Origin: Onchocerca volvulus
Taxonomy: Eukaryota; Nematoda; Chromadorea; Rhabditida; Onchocercidae
Length of the DNA: 64,000 nucleotides
Reading direction: 5' to 3'
Assembly: GCA_000499405.2 (NCBI GenBank)
Contig: HG738137.1
Span: forward strand, 17,382,581 to 17,446,580
Shown here: one piece after another, positions 36,293 through 50,119 of the stretch
How the letters are laid out: every line of letters begins with the position of its first letter
How positions within the stretch are numbered: position 1 is the first letter of the stretch
Translations under genes and position numbers: made by a program
The notes under the pieces: generated by a model
What the model was told of the DNA's origin: nothing
What the model saw: only the letters and a program-made list of their open reading frames with translations
The model's database searches: none

Positions 36293-38881
36293 TTTTACTT
36301 CTTCATTCAATTACCTTTTATGGAAAAAGAAATTCCGCATTTCCTGTTTCTCCTATTTTGCTTTTCCCCGGATCAAAATGATAAAGCTGAAGAATTCCAT
36401 TATAAAAATTATTTTCAATTGATGTGATTTAAAAAATACATTCAATAGGCACTGAATAGAAACAAACTTTGGAGAAAGATTAGTCATATATCATAATTAA
36501 CAAATATCATAAACATCAAGCTAAAAATGATGCGAAATTTTATCAACTATCCGAATCACTTGAAAAGAGAAACTATTGCGAATATTGAATTTGCGCAACT
36601 AAACAATTAAGAAGAAAAGTAAAACAATTGAAGATATTATTTCTTTGCGATTAATACAAGTGAATATTGTAAAAAAAAAAAAAATGCAATCTCTTGTTGC
36701 AGTGAGAAAACAAATTATACATTTTGGGGAGTGGAAATAGTTTTTGTAAATTGATAGGGAGCAAAAAGTAATTTGTGTTAATCAGTACGCTGAATGAATA
36801 AAAGAAAATTTTTACGCCGTAATAGGGCACAGTTTTGAATTGTTTGAGAAACTTTCTTTTTTTCCATTGTAATGAATCAATTGTTTTAATATCATTGAGC
36901 AAATTTTCTTTTTTTTTTTATCGCAATTAAAAACTCATATTTAACACGGAAATAAATTGCTTGAACTCAAAAAGAATTGAAGGAAAATAAGTAATAATAA
37001 TACCTATCTATAGTTTTATTCTAATTGCTGAAGAAATATTCCGTTTGCTGATAACCTTGATGATACCCGGATAGATTATCTTTCGATAGTGATTATTATC
37101 GGGTAAAAATAATGAAAATAATGTATAATGATGGGTAAAGTTTTGAGAAATTGTTAATGTTCCGGGATGAACCAGATATGGTTGGTATTAATATGGGTGT
37201 TTGATGATGATGATGATGATGACGATGATCTCTGTAAATATTTGACATGGATCCGGTAATCCTGTATCCAATGGCATCGATATTCGGAAACAGCAATAAA
37301 GACAAATGTCTTGATAGATAGATGACCTTTCTTTATCTTAGTTCTTAATTTGTCTTTCACCCCTTTTATCATGAGCATGATCTAATTTATAAATTGTCCA
37401 AAACACTTCTGATCACAATGTGAAGCATGCCGAAATTACTGTAGTTTAAAGGTGCCATAAGTCAATTGCTTCCAACATTTTTTATACTATTCGAAATGAT
37501 CGTTTAAAAACATAACGAATCAATCTAATTAAAAATTCGCAAAAGATTCATTTAAATTTTAAGTGTATGAAATAATGAAATAATTAATCAGTTGGTGAAA
37601 ACTGATAAGGAAAGTTAATTGTAAAAAAAAAAAAAAAAAAAAAACTAATGGGTTGTTCTAAGAAAATTTAGAAAAATTCTTGTGAAATTCTACAGATTCT
37701 TCGAACTCGGAATAAATTGTAAGAAGAAAATGGACAAGCAATAATCACAATAAAATAATCTATCGACTGACTTTTTTTTTTTAATTTTTTTTAAAATACA
37801 ACAAAGCTTCAACAGTTATTTCATTTAAAGCTTATTCTCATATCAATATAGATTATAAAATAAACAAAAGAGTAAAAAAAAAAAAAAAAAATCAAGACGA
37901 ATCTAAAAAAGCACTGTGATAAAAATAAGTATTAAATTGTCAGATATATTATACAGTATTTCGATAACCTGTGTAACTTTATCAGAACCCGCTAGAAATA
38001 TCTACCGTGAACAAAAAAGAAAAAAAAAATATATTGCAAAGGGATACTAATTCTAAGCATAAAATTTTCAAAATAAAATCTAAGCAAATAAATGGATGAA
38101 TGATTTATATTTGAAGTTTATATAAAAAATATGCAACGTAATTGGAGAAGGAAGTTTTGAATCTTCAAGATAAAGAAAGAAGAAAAAGAAATATTAATAT
38201 GGATATTATTGATTGGTGAAATTATTTTTTAAGAAAGATTATTTCATCTGAAAACAATGGCTCGAATTCTTTCCAACTTCGGTTAACTTAATTTAATTTA
38301 ACTTCTATTGAATTTATTTCTCTAAACAAAAATTCCAATCAGAATTCACCAAATATTTCCCGAAGGTCAAATAAGCACATGAAAAAAAAAAGGAAGAAGA
38401 ATGAGGGGTAACAAAAGAAGTGAAGAGAGGAACTTTAGAAAGTAACTTTTTTAAAAAGAGAAAGAAACTTCAGTAAGAAATGGCCAGAGTTTGAAACTTA
38501 TCCAATTCATTCAAGAATTAAAAAAAAAATCCATTTTCAGTTGAAAAATAAGATATTTTTTATGTTTTTATATTTATGTATATATTAAATATTTACGTTT
38601 CACATTTACGTTTTTTTTTTATTAAATATTTACGTTTTCACATTTATGTTTTCATATTTATTTATAGACAGAATTATATTTTCTATAAAATATCAAAAAA
38701 GTTTCTACATCAATAGTACTTACATATATTGATTCTAAATTACGTATTACATATATTGATTATAAATTACGTACTTTTGAGCAATACAGAAAAGCCATGA
38801 GAAGTATAATATATATTACATGTATGTATATCTAAGAGAAAATAGGAATAAAAATGAAAAGCTAAAGGAAAAGAAAAAATT
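36293..38881. other. Intergenic, AT-rich
   Basis: The stretch contains A-rich runs, a GATGATGAC tract at about 37204-37228 and the 3' flank of the PTR gene. No exon was supported. A GC-richer patch near 37250-37300 has open frames but no splice context. Confidence 0.5.
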
Positions 38882-41800
38882 CTAATCGTTGGATTCCATT
38901 TCTTGTCCATTGATCAGATCCATTTCATGTGGTCCCATATAACGACATGATTTTTGACTACTTGTAGATAAAAATGTACGGTAACAGTTAGCATTTGTTA
39001 GACAGTCCGGTAGAGCACCCAAAAGTGCTGGTAAAAGGATAAGTCCATGTAATAAACTCCACGATACCACCAAAATGATCGTTTTGAAAAAGACCATCGG
39101 TGAATAACTCTATAATTTAAAAATACGAAAGATTCAATTTCTGAAAGACTTTCAATCTTTGATTTTTTACAATTTAAAATTTTTATCAAGACATGAATAT
39201 AAATTATTTCCAAACAATTTGTGGATAGTTTTTTAATTTTACTAATTCCAGTAGACAATTTCAAATGCAATAACAAAATTGTTTAGTCTGTTTATTCATA
39301 TTTATTATAGCTTTTATGAGCTTCTTTTTGTCAACCATTTTCAAAGGTAATTTCCGTTATTATAAAATGATCAACTCAGATAATTAAAATGACTGACTAA
39401 AAAGTTAATTTAAAACTCAAGAATCTTGCATACCTGCAAAAAAACGAGTGGTAAAACACACATCACCGTCGATGCACCAGCTTGTATCATTGGCCAACCA
39501 ACAGTTTGCAAAGTATGTTCGAGCTTTTCATGTGGACCTTTGATTGGAATTTTTACAATTTTTTTATTTTGAATCTCTCGTCGATTAGTTAGCTGCAAAA
39601 CAATTGATTTTGAAATGATGCAAAACTTTCTGATTTGTTTGTTTCATATAAAAGTTAAGGTGATATAATACTAGTAGAGTGACTAAACAAGTACATTATT
39701 AATTAGAAAATTAGAGTAAAAAATAAACATATATGCAAAGATCAGACGCTTTTTTGAATTAATTACCTGATAGTGATAAGATACATGAGCAGTGAAATCA
39801 ACTGATAAACCAATAGACATTAACATTGCAACCGTTGTTACCGGATCCAAATCAAAGTTCCACCAAGATAGAAATCCAAATACACCTAAATGATGAAAAA
39901 CATAATTAAGAAAAACTAATATATTGAAGAATTATTATAATACTACAAGAAAAATCATTTCTCAGAAATTATTCCGATTAATTTCTGTTCTTAGATGAAT
40001 AACTATTAATTGCTAATAGATCAAATGAATACATTCCCAAAAGTAATTACGTAAATAAATAACTACTGTTTAGAAGATTTTATTTTGAAAAAAAAAAAAT
40101 GTCCATAATCACAATATAAAAATGAAATAACACTTATCAAATATCAAACTATATTATTTTTGAATAGAAGTGCATGAATAATTAACGTAAAAAGTAAGGA
40201 TTTGAGATATTTTTTCAAATAAGCATTTAAATTATCATACGAATTTTGAAAATTAATCTAAAATATGGCATGAATTAACTATAATGGTAAACATTTAAAA
40301 TATCATATCAGTTACTTGCACTAATAAATATATAAAATATCATACGGATTAATCATACTAATAAACAACAAATTATAATTCACAAAAGCATCCAGTTATA
40401 AACTGCCAACAAATCACAACCCGAACTACTGTATCTAATCTAACAAATATAATTATAATAGTACTATATCAAACGTGACTAAAGTGGACTACAATAGTAC
40501 TGTATTTTAGACTTCACTTACCAAGACTAATGGAAGCGATTGCAATAGAAGCTGTTATGATACTACATGGATTCGGAATAAATAATGCACAAACAATCGT
40601 CATACAGATTAATGTTAATGTACCAGTCTAAAATTATGCATCATTTATTATCATTAAAATAAGCATATTTGATTTAATAAGTTTTCACAATTATTAATAA
40701 ATCCGTTGAGTAGTTGAACCGAAGGAATTCAGTTTTTAAGGTAAATACTTGCGAAATAATCTTTTTAAAAGTAATAATTTAAACATAAAACTATTTAGAA
40801 CTTAATTATTTACATTTTAGATCAACTTATATGAATAATATATGAATAATGAAAATGATAACATTTAAATTAGCGGATAATTAAGTAGTCTGGAATATCT
40901 TTATAACAATATAAACAAATTCTTTACCTGTATTGCAACTGTTTTTAAGCTAAGCATTTGGTCCACAAACATTCCATTAGCTTCCCAAACTGTCACATTT
41001 AAATCCTTAAATATTAATTGAGAAAATGATTGAAGAATGCTGGTTCAATGGAATTAAATAATTGAGGAATACTGGTTCAATGGAATTAAATTTTGCTTAT
41101 TTTAAAGGATAATAAAATCCTGACATTACGAAACGAATAACAGTTATTTAACTTGGACATTATTTTCTAGCCATTATTAAAAGTAAAATATTTTACTTTA
41201 TAGTTCTCAGCAATTTCTCGCCATTTCTCCATTAATTCAATTCGTACTTCCCATGTTGATGTATTCCTATACGCTACGATGAACCAAAAACGATTTACTC
41301 GAAGTCCATTTCTATAATACAATTATCTTATAGTGAATTATTTTATATTTTTGTAATGGAAAAGGGATATTTTTATCATCAAAATGTCCCAAACCAGAGG
41401 TAAACAAGTGAAGTTAAGCAATCATGAAGCGATAAGTTGATGTTCAAGTAAGGTACAGGAACTTCGAAGGATTTAAAAGATCAGGATTTCGAAACTGGTA
41501 GCAGATGGACGGCAGTAGGATCAAGTTTAGTCATAACTCCTTACGTTTTTTTGGAAAACTTTCATAAATTTCTTAAATTTCGGAAATTTCCAAGTAAACT
41601 TCTAATTTTGCAAAATAATCCACTTAACAATTTACTTCGTTTTAGTCACAATCATACACGTATTCCAATGTTTATAAAAGGGTGATTCGAGAAAGCTTTC
41701 CAGTTTGTCAAAGTCGAGACCCGTTTCAGAGTAAGGAGTTTTGCTGGTTGATTCCATATCTTCGAAACTAAAAAATGACCATAATGATGATATAGCATCA

Positions 41801-44800
41801 CCGTGCATATAATAGTGTTCGTAGTCGCGAAGCCACAATAACGTTGAGATATTTCCTGTAAAATTAAAGTTGATAACAAAATTAAGGAAAATTTGAAATT
41901 TTTTTTTAACTGAAATCCCAAATAAATTTATGTGAATTCTATGGGAATCAATAATTTAATTCCATAGTTACACTTGCAAGCATATTCGAGATCTGAGGAA
42001 ACTATTAGGTTCGCCAGATCGTCAAATTACTTACATTAACTTACCTATACATAGGGGCAAATTTTCAAAATCATTGACAAGCTGCCAAAATCGTTGCATT
42101 GTTTGTTGTTTTCGAATATCTAGTGGATTATTTATCAGTATTGTTACCGGATGGTATTCATTCCAAACTATAAATTCATATTTTGGCTGAGAAAATGATA
42201 TAAAAATGTACAAAATTTAAAATGTTTAAATTATGGAAGGAAATATTTAGGTTAAAGTAAATTTGAGAATCAAAAAAAGTTTTCTACCAAATAAAAAACT
42301 TCTATGATTTTTTTTTTCGCATACTTCCATGATTTTTTTGTTTTTTTACATGAAAAAAAAAAAGGTTAATTGAAGAGTAAACTTGACAAGAAACTGAAAA
42401 TTGATAACACACTTATATCGTTAAGTAATTGATTTGGCTTTTGTATCGGTGAATCTCGGGGTAAAATCTTCACCGTATCCAATCTAGTTTTTATCTTTAA
42501 TGCTCCGATAATAGCAAAATACCAGTAAATCAGCACTGCAACAAATAAAAATACCATGAAACAGCGATGTTCCAGAATACGACAATACATTTTCAGAACC
42601 CATTTCATAAATGTATCAATCTAAAACGTTGAAATAATTATTATTAGTAAAATCTACAAGAAAAAAAGCATAAGATTTATTACTTATGCAATTTTGAATA
42701 TATCAAACTTCAGATCTGGATTTCGAAATCTTAAAGTTTTTAAAAAATGAGGAATTTCTCAATTTTTATGGAACGTTATTCAATGATTCTTTACAAAATA
42801 ATATATCACTGAGATATAAAGCATACATACGATGTTGAACATATCCGTTGATTTAATTTGTGATGAAAATCTTTAATAAAATAACTGAAACCTGTAGACG
42901 CCATCCATGCAGTAGGGTTTTCTCTGAACACGATGATACCGTATACTTTTTATTACGTTTTTCGTAATATGATGCTAATGCTAATACAGGTCCAAATAAA
43001 ATTAATTCATATAAATAATCTAATCCCATTGCAATAGCTGTTGACACACAGAATAATCGTATCTCTGAAAAAAAAAAAAAAAAAAAAAAGAAAGAAAAAT
43101 GATGGAAAAATTGAGAAAGCTAGTCTATCTTAGAATATACATTTAAAAATTAATTAATTAAATTAATCAAATCAAGTCCAAAAATCAATTGATCATATAC
43201 AATCCAGATATAAATATAAGATTAAGGTGTTACCATATTGCAACATTTCAAAAATTAATTACAATTAATTAAGAATTATAATTCTCTGAAAACTAGTTCT
43301 TGCAAAAAAAATATTGGAATTTATAAAGATATTAAATATCAATTCGAATATCATTTATCAACAATTTTACCTGGTGTAGGAGTTAAAGCACCGATACTGA
43401 AGGAAATAAAATTGGTTAATGAAGTAATCGTAATAGAAGGTCCTACTTCTTCGAATACTAAACCAAGTCGAATACTAACACTACTAGTATGAGGTGCTAA
43501 ACGTTGCCAAGGATGAATCATCAGAAATGCATCATCCACACCTTAAAATAATTACGATTCAATTTAACAATTTTATTTTAAATTTTTGAAATATTTCGAA
43601 AAAAAAATAAAGTTCACAGAATTGATTATTTTAAAATATGAAACTTTAAATAATTCCTACTTTTCTTTGCATATGCAAAATATTCATAATTATCATGGAA
43701 AAGTAAATTATTCAATGATCCATTAAATCATGACATTTAGATATCTGTAGAATTATTCTATCATAATTTGTTTATTTACATGGCATGATATACACTGATA
43801 GGAAATAATTATTCCAATGATACAAAAATATTTGCAAAATTCAACAACAAAATGTGGAAGAAAGAAAATGAATATATAATATTCCTTAATAGAAATTTCG
43901 ACTTTTTTTTAATGTAAAAATTCCTCAAAAATGAAAAATAAAGGATTAAGAAGAAATTGTTCAACTAACCAATGCCCATAATAAGGAATGGCATAACCAG
44001 CATAAGTGAATTAGTTCTAATACCAAGAAGTGATATGATACCATATGATGATGTGATAGAAAGTATTGGACATAGAATGGAACCAAATGCTACCAAAATT
44101 TTGCCACAATCCATTGCATTATGAAAAATTGCACCAGCAAGAACCGTAACAGTTACAAAAAACATCATAAAACTAAAACCTGAAAATCCGGATACGATTG
44201 AAATAAGATTCGAAATATTGAATGTTAATGAAGCTGAAGCAAAAGTAATTAATGTACTGCAAGAAAACATAAAATAATATTAAATAATTAAAATAAATGA
44301 AAATAATAAGAAAATATAAACATCAAGTGGTAAATGTAAGTGGAAATCATATGAAATTAATCATATGAAATTAAATCATATGAAATTTCAGTTTCAGTAA
44401 ATTAATAAATTTTAGCTTTTTATCAGTTTCAGTGAAAATTGATAAAAGCTGAAATTTAATTTCATTTTCAGTGAATTTATTACGGTGTAATAAAATCGAA
44501 TGAATTAATTATTGTGTAATAAATTCATCTTTATAATGAATTAATTACTGTTTAATAAAATTGATATAAAATGAAACAACAATTAATTTTCAGAAATTAA
44601 AGTAATATTTAAAAAAATTAAAAACTAGAAAAAATCTATGAAAAACCTGCTGCAAAAAAGGGTGCAAGCTTTTGTCCATCTTTGATCATTTCCTGATTAA
44701 GAATTTCTGTACCAATTACCTAAAACTGTATATAATTTCATTTTTTTTATTTGAAAAAATCTAAAATGTCTTGTAATCTTTCAGCAAACATTCACTTAAT

Positions 44801-47800
44801 TATTCCAAATATAAACACCTGCATATCAATTAAATCGCTTTTATAATGTTTTTGAGCAAATTCAAAAACAGAAAGTTCCCATAATAATAATTTTCCTTCC
44901 ATTTCAAGAACTGATCGATCAGCACGATAAAGCGCCAAAACTACCTGAAATTCGAAATGAAATTTAAAATACTTAGAATTCACAATTACATGACAATAAA
45001 TAACAGCATATATTGATTTTTAAGACTGAAAAATTTTTCCTAGCAACTTTATTGATATAACTTATTCGAAAAAATATCAAATGTCAAATGCAAAAAAAAT
45101 CGAACTTAAAGTTGTAAATATCAAATATCAAAAATCTAAATTTACTTTAACGAATTGCAGATTTGAAACTAATTGCGCATAGGATGTATTTGCAGGTAAT
45201 TTATCAGCGGTGATATTTTGGCCAATAAAAGCATCCTTTTTAGGTGTTTCTTTGATAGTAATCCCGAAGAAGTTTCGTTCCAAATGAACATCAAAGCCAT
45301 CAATTTTCGCTACTGGATATATTAAGGAAATATCACCCGAAAGTGGTTCACCGTGTTGCAAATGCATTCTTTCAACATCAACACTTTGCTTTAAAAAGTT
45401 CAATTAATTTAATCTTAATAAATGAATTGAATGAAGATAATTATCAATTAAAAAATAAATGAAATATAATCACGTAACAAACTCATGTCGCCATTAATGT
45501 ATAATAAATCATGTAAATAATGGAAACATTCAAAAAAGTTCACATTCTAAAATTACAATTCCTCATTTTTACTAATTACTAAAAGAAATGGAAAAATTTT
45601 GGCTGATAATTTTTCAAAAAAAAAAAAAAAAAAAAGAAAAGATTAAAAAGTAAGCTAAATATTACCTGACATTTTTTTCCGCAAAAAATCGCATATGCGC
45701 AACAAGTCAGACCTAATCTCAATGGCTATTCATATTTTACTTCACGTAAACTTATAGTAATACTTATTTCTTTATAATTGCTGTTTACTTTAATCATATC
45801 TTTTTTATCTTTATTCTAAAAGTTTCGTCAAATTTATTTTATCTTAATTTTTATGATTTTCGAATAAAATACTATTTAAAATAATTTTATGAACAAATTT
45901 TAAATTCAAGTGTAAATTTGCGGATGATCAAAATTTCGCGATTCAAAATTTTTGATGATGATTAATACAACATTTTAGGATTGGAGGCTGCAAAACCGAT
46001 GTTATTATAATAATAATTTGTTTCCGAATATATGCAATTAAATTTTTATGCAAGCATACATTTGTGATAAAACTTAATAGACTGAGTATTAGTGATAATA
46101 CTGGAGTTATCATGAAAGTTGATAAATATTTACCTTGAAAAGTTGTAGTGCAATGTTCATCCTACAATAAGGTGAACAAAAATCTTCGTAGAAAACTGGC
46201 TGATTATCATACATTACACTATGATTATTTGTCAAATAATTGTTTAAACTTTCAATTTCATTTAAATAATCATCACGTAACATGGATCCATTATCTTTAG
46301 CTGTTAATAATACAACTGTTACCATCGGATCGCCTGAAAAAATAGGACTTGTTTTATTTTATTTTTATCCAGCAATAAACTTTTAATCTGTTCAATTTTT
46401 GAAAGAAAATGTGAGCAATAAAAAGAAAAGTGATAATGATATTCCATCTAATTAGATTTTCAATAATTCATTGCGATATATGTGTCTTTCTCATTAATCA
46501 ATTACAGCTTGTTTAACTAGTAATTGAAATTTAGATGAGCATCGAAATGATTTATTTTTTCTAATGCTTATGTTATTATGATTGCTAAATATTTCAGCCA
46601 AATTTTGACTGAATTAGAAAACAGTAGTCTAAATGATGTAATTCTACACACTCATTCTAAATGAAATTTAGAAGTAATTTGAATAAAATCTTAGCTAATT
46701 TTAAATTATTACTAATATTTCATATTGCCAAATCATTATTCGTTGAATTTTTTTATAATTTGCCTAGTATTAAATATTATATTAGATATTGTACTTATTT
46801 TATATATTTCAAATTTCATTTCAGAATATTTTATGATTTTTATATTTCAAAGTACCGGTAGCATTCCAAAATTCTCGCAGTACACTCATTTCGTATCTGG
46901 ATGGTGCATTGGTTGGCGTATAACCATCTCGTATTCGATCACGTAAAACAATTTTAAACATACCAAATGAAGTTGTTGAGATCAATAATGACAAAAGAAT
47001 GTATACTATCGGATAAGAACCAATATTTTCACCTAAATTTCCAAATAATAATTTAAACTGGAAAGAAAAAACTTCAAATAAAAATGTTATTCTTAATTAA
47101 TTGAAACTGCAATGGTATTGAATTTTAGAAATGAATTAAAACAAATCTGATGTATGTTGTACTGTTTTATTAGCTATGAAAATGCTCATTTCCTACAAAT
47201 TATCTTACAGGTTATGTTCAGTAAACTATTATTTCTGTAGCTCAATGTATGTTTTGGATTGAATTTATTGATTACTTTGTAAGGAACTATAATATATAAC
47301 TAATTCAAAGATCGTCAGAACCATAAATCGCAAAAAATGGAAAGTTTGGTAAGGAACTATGATAAAAGAATGACAGATAACAGAAAAAAGAGCATACTGA
47401 ATTCAAATTAAATTCAGCTAGAGAGAAAAAAATGATGATAAGATATCGGAATTCTTCTCATATAGAATTCATTGATTCTATAATGTAACAGACAAGAGAT
47501 AGAAAGAATATTTATTAACAATAATTTCATATTAATATAATTCCACATAAGTTAAAGATTTGTACAATTTCGCAATAAATTGAAGTTTATATAATTTTAC
47601 CTAAAAGTCGAAATAAACCTCGAAGCGTAAGAAATCTCCATAAAAAGAGAAGTTTTTTGCGTCGTAAATCACTCGTGTACCCTAAATTTGCCAACAAAAT
47701 ATATTGAGCGAATGCAAATAATTCATGAAAATTCAAAAAAAATATCAAATATTATAGTTACAATCTTTATATACCATTTAATTTTGAAATTTTTTTCCTA

Positions 47801-48230
47801 CTTTTTTTCGAATTCTTTTATATCAAATTAACATAAAAATTTCAACGTTTCATCTCTTTTTTTTTTTTTTTTTTTTAACGTTTCAGTGATATTTTTATGA
47901 TAACCCAGCATATGGTCCCAGTTTTCACTATTTCACTTCGTTAAAAAGAGAAATGAGAAATATAATTTAATAAACACACTAAATTGAATCTGTAGTAAAT
48001 TTGATTTTCACTTGCTTAAATTTATTCGAAAATCAACCATGAGTAGTCTTTTGAAGTTTATTAAATGTCTGAGCACATTGATCATTCCATTGTAACAAGT
48101 TGTCGGTTCCTTCCATATGACTGTTACCCGAATCATTCTTTAAACTATCATTCCTTGACACTTTGACCTCATTGTCATCGATCATCAACAAAGCACCATT
48201 GACTGCTTCTTCTGGATTTTCTAATGACAT
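38882..48230 (-). CDS. Patched-related (PTR) sterol-sensing-domain membrane protein
   Basis: Member of the patched/NPC1/RND superfamily, expanded in nematodes and linked to moulting, cuticle and lipid or Hedgehog-related transport; plasma membrane or endosomal. Nineteen minus-strand exons, with 5' boundaries at 48230, 47681, 47032, 46333, 45388, 44944, 44719, 44179, 43541, 43064, 42620, 42186, 41855, 41311, 41005, 40627, 39885, 39592 and 39109, sum to exactly 3000 bases and encode 999 aa with no frame break. TM1 is at about residues 97-118. A large ectodomain follows to about 360. The sterol-sensing domain (TM2-TM6) is at about 360-540 with the RND signature [10 protein letters not shown] (D437, D438). 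The second half repeats this layout: TM7 at about 570-590 and a second signature GLSVDFTAH (D861) in TM10. Both acidic motifs are intact, so a functional transporter is likely. Residues 1-90 are a polar cytosolic tail. Which ptr paralogue it is was not determined. Confidence 0.95.
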
Positions 48231-48858
48231 CTTTCATAGAGCAATATTTGACCGTCTTTTCAGATTTCAATCACTTCATAATTCAAATTTTCCTTTCCAG
48301 CTTCCTACTTTCTTACTGAAAAAAAAAAAAAAAAAAAGAAAAAAATGGAAAATAATTCATTGTTAAATCACAATAAGAGAATAATTGTTTTTCATAAGTT
48401 TGTTGGATAAAACAAAAAAAAGTGACGCAAAATATTTAAGTTTTCATTTACATATTTATGCAAAAATTCCAATTATTCACAAAAAAACTCATCAATGATA
48501 ATATCATTAATCATTTTGGCAAAAAATAATGTACAAGAATGATTTCGGGAACGGAGATGCTAAGCTTTGATTGAATATTATATGTTGTAGAATATGTAAT
48601 ATCTTGGATTATTATAGTAGAATTAATTATTAATTTCTACGAAATTTTGTAACAGAAAAAATGAACGGAAGAGATGAACTTCTTCTAGCAGAAAAAGTGA
48701 ATTCTTTTTTTAAGAATAAAACAAAAGTGAATTTTCTAATTGAAGTGAACAGACGAATAGAAAAAGTGAACAAAAGGAATGAATTTCTAGCAAAAGAACT
48801 AAATTAAAGGTCGAGAAATAAAAATAAAGCAATTAAAATAAATTTGAATTTTTAAGAA
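48231..48858. promoter_or_regulatory. Divergent intergenic region with AAAAGTGAA motif repeats
   Basis: This is the presumed promoter region between the PTR gene (minus) and an orphan gene (plus). From about 48655 a degenerate AAAAGTGAA(C/T) motif recurs several times, and a 48-codon lysine/glutamate-rich frame (ATG at 48661) runs across it. That frame could be an upstream exon or a repeat artefact. Confidence 0.35.
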
Positions 48859-50119
48859 ATGAACGAACGTAAATGTTCTAACAAAAAAAGTGAACTATAC
48901 GGCTTCCATCATAAAACTGAATTCTTGCATATCAAATCGAAAATGTTGATAAGCAAATTGGAATACGACTTATCCTTTGACATCAAAAGTTTTCCTTTAC
49001 GTGTTTTAAGACGCAATATTGATGAATACATTATGCTAAAGTTCTACTTCTTATCTATGTTTCGACAGGCAGAATATTTGATAAAAGAAATTCAAGATGA
49101 GAATGTCAAGCATTAATCAGACTTGTATTGATAACAATCAGTTGGAAATGTCAAATTTAGCAAGAAAAAATTTTGAAATTTTAAACTGGTACCATTGAAA
49201 AGTCAAAGGCATTTAATTTTCTTTTTTTTTTTTTAGATTCCAGCAAAAATGCACCAAAATTAAGAGTATGAAATATTCAAATTATGAAAAATAAGTTGAA
49301 ATTTTTGAGAAATTTGTCTTATACAACTTCTGAAAATAAAAAATGAATTTAAAAAAGCGAAATTATTCGATGTTAAGCAGACAGCAGCAATAATTGATTT
49401 ATTGACTGAATGGTTCGCTGATAACTTCAGTATGGAAAATATTGAAAAAGATCGAATACTCTTCGTCGTATAATTCATCAATCATAAGTTTACTAGAAGT
49501 TGTTATTTTCACTTCATTCTACTTTTCAAAATGTTACAATTTGTATATTCTTATATCAAAATCTTGAAATATATGCGAGAAGATGTGAAGTAAAAATTCG
49601 AAGTTAAATAACTCACCGAAATATAAGTAACATTTCACTACATTAAAGTTTTGATATACACACAGAAAGATATGAAGTCAGAAAGTTTTAAAGTTAAATA
49701 GCTTTTTGAAATGTAGCATTTTACTATATTGAAATGTTGAAATATATGCAGAAAGATGTTTAAGTTTAAATATGTATAAATCCTTCAATATTCTATTTAA
49801 TCAGTACAAAGTTAAATTTATATGATAAGCGCTTTCTGATTATAGTTATCCAAGAATCTATTAGCAATGCTAATCGAATAAACAACTGCTATTTTGAAAT
49901 TGATGAATTGAAGTTAAAATGCGTATGAAGAAGTGATTGCCTATTTTTATTCTATTTTAAATTTGAAAAAGAAAGAAGGAAAATTTTCAAAAACTATTAG
50001 TTTTGCCAATCACTATCGCTTTTTACAGCATGAGAAACAATTTTAAAGATTGTCAGATAAAAAAAAGAGAAACTTTCCAAATATTGGCTGGCTGTAACAG
50101 GCAAAAAATGTTCCAATAG
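48859..50119 (+). CDS. Unrecognised Lys/Glu-rich protein, 181 aa, five exons
   Basis: Exons 48859-49104, 49244-49265, 49310-49429, 49846-49912 and 50029-50119 total 546 bases and encode 181 aa, ending in TAG. Intron phases 0, 1, 1 and 2 all agree across junctions. Acceptors are TTCCAG, TTTGAG, ATTATAG and TTTTTACAG; donors are GTCAAG, GTATGA, GTATGG and GTTAAA. The introns are short (44-416 bases). The protein looks helical and charged, for example YLIKEIQDEN in exon 1 and IIDLLTEWFADNF in exon 3. It contains scattered cysteines, no obvious signal peptide and no membrane segment. I do not recognise the family. The start is the ATG at 48859, preceded by TTTTTAAG and an in-frame TAA; a further 5' exon is possible. 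Seen: phase-consistent open frames. Inferred: one gene. The 22-base second exon and the weak TTTGAG acceptor are the softest points. Confidence 0.45.
49561..49770. repeat. 87-base tandem repeat, about 2.4 copies (in intron)
   Basis: Units starting TTGAAATATATGC, TTGATATACACAC and TTGAAATATATGC occur at about 49564, 49651 and 49737. Each is followed by AGAAGATG or AGAAAGAT and, in the first two, by AAGTTAAATA. The array lies in the proposed third intron of the orphan gene. Confidence 0.7.

Noticed and set aside
36319..36426. Plus-strand 35-codon frame with a signal-like N-terminus
   Set aside because: It is antisense to the 5' flank of the DB gene, too short, and has no downstream exon.
37096..37378. 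Minus-strand frames with His/Ser runs
   Set aside because: The runs come from a GATGATGAC tract; no splice sites of matching phase or homologous motif.
44180..44270. Upstream acceptor for PTR exon 8 (TCTTGCAG ending at 44271)
   Set aside because: It breaks the frame after PFFAAG; the internal acceptor at 44180 gives the expected GFSFMMFF continuation.
47033..47057. Upstream acceptor for PTR exon 3 (TTTCCAG ending at 47058)
   Set aside because: It produces a stop in the required phase; the internal acceptor AAATTTAG restores the frame.
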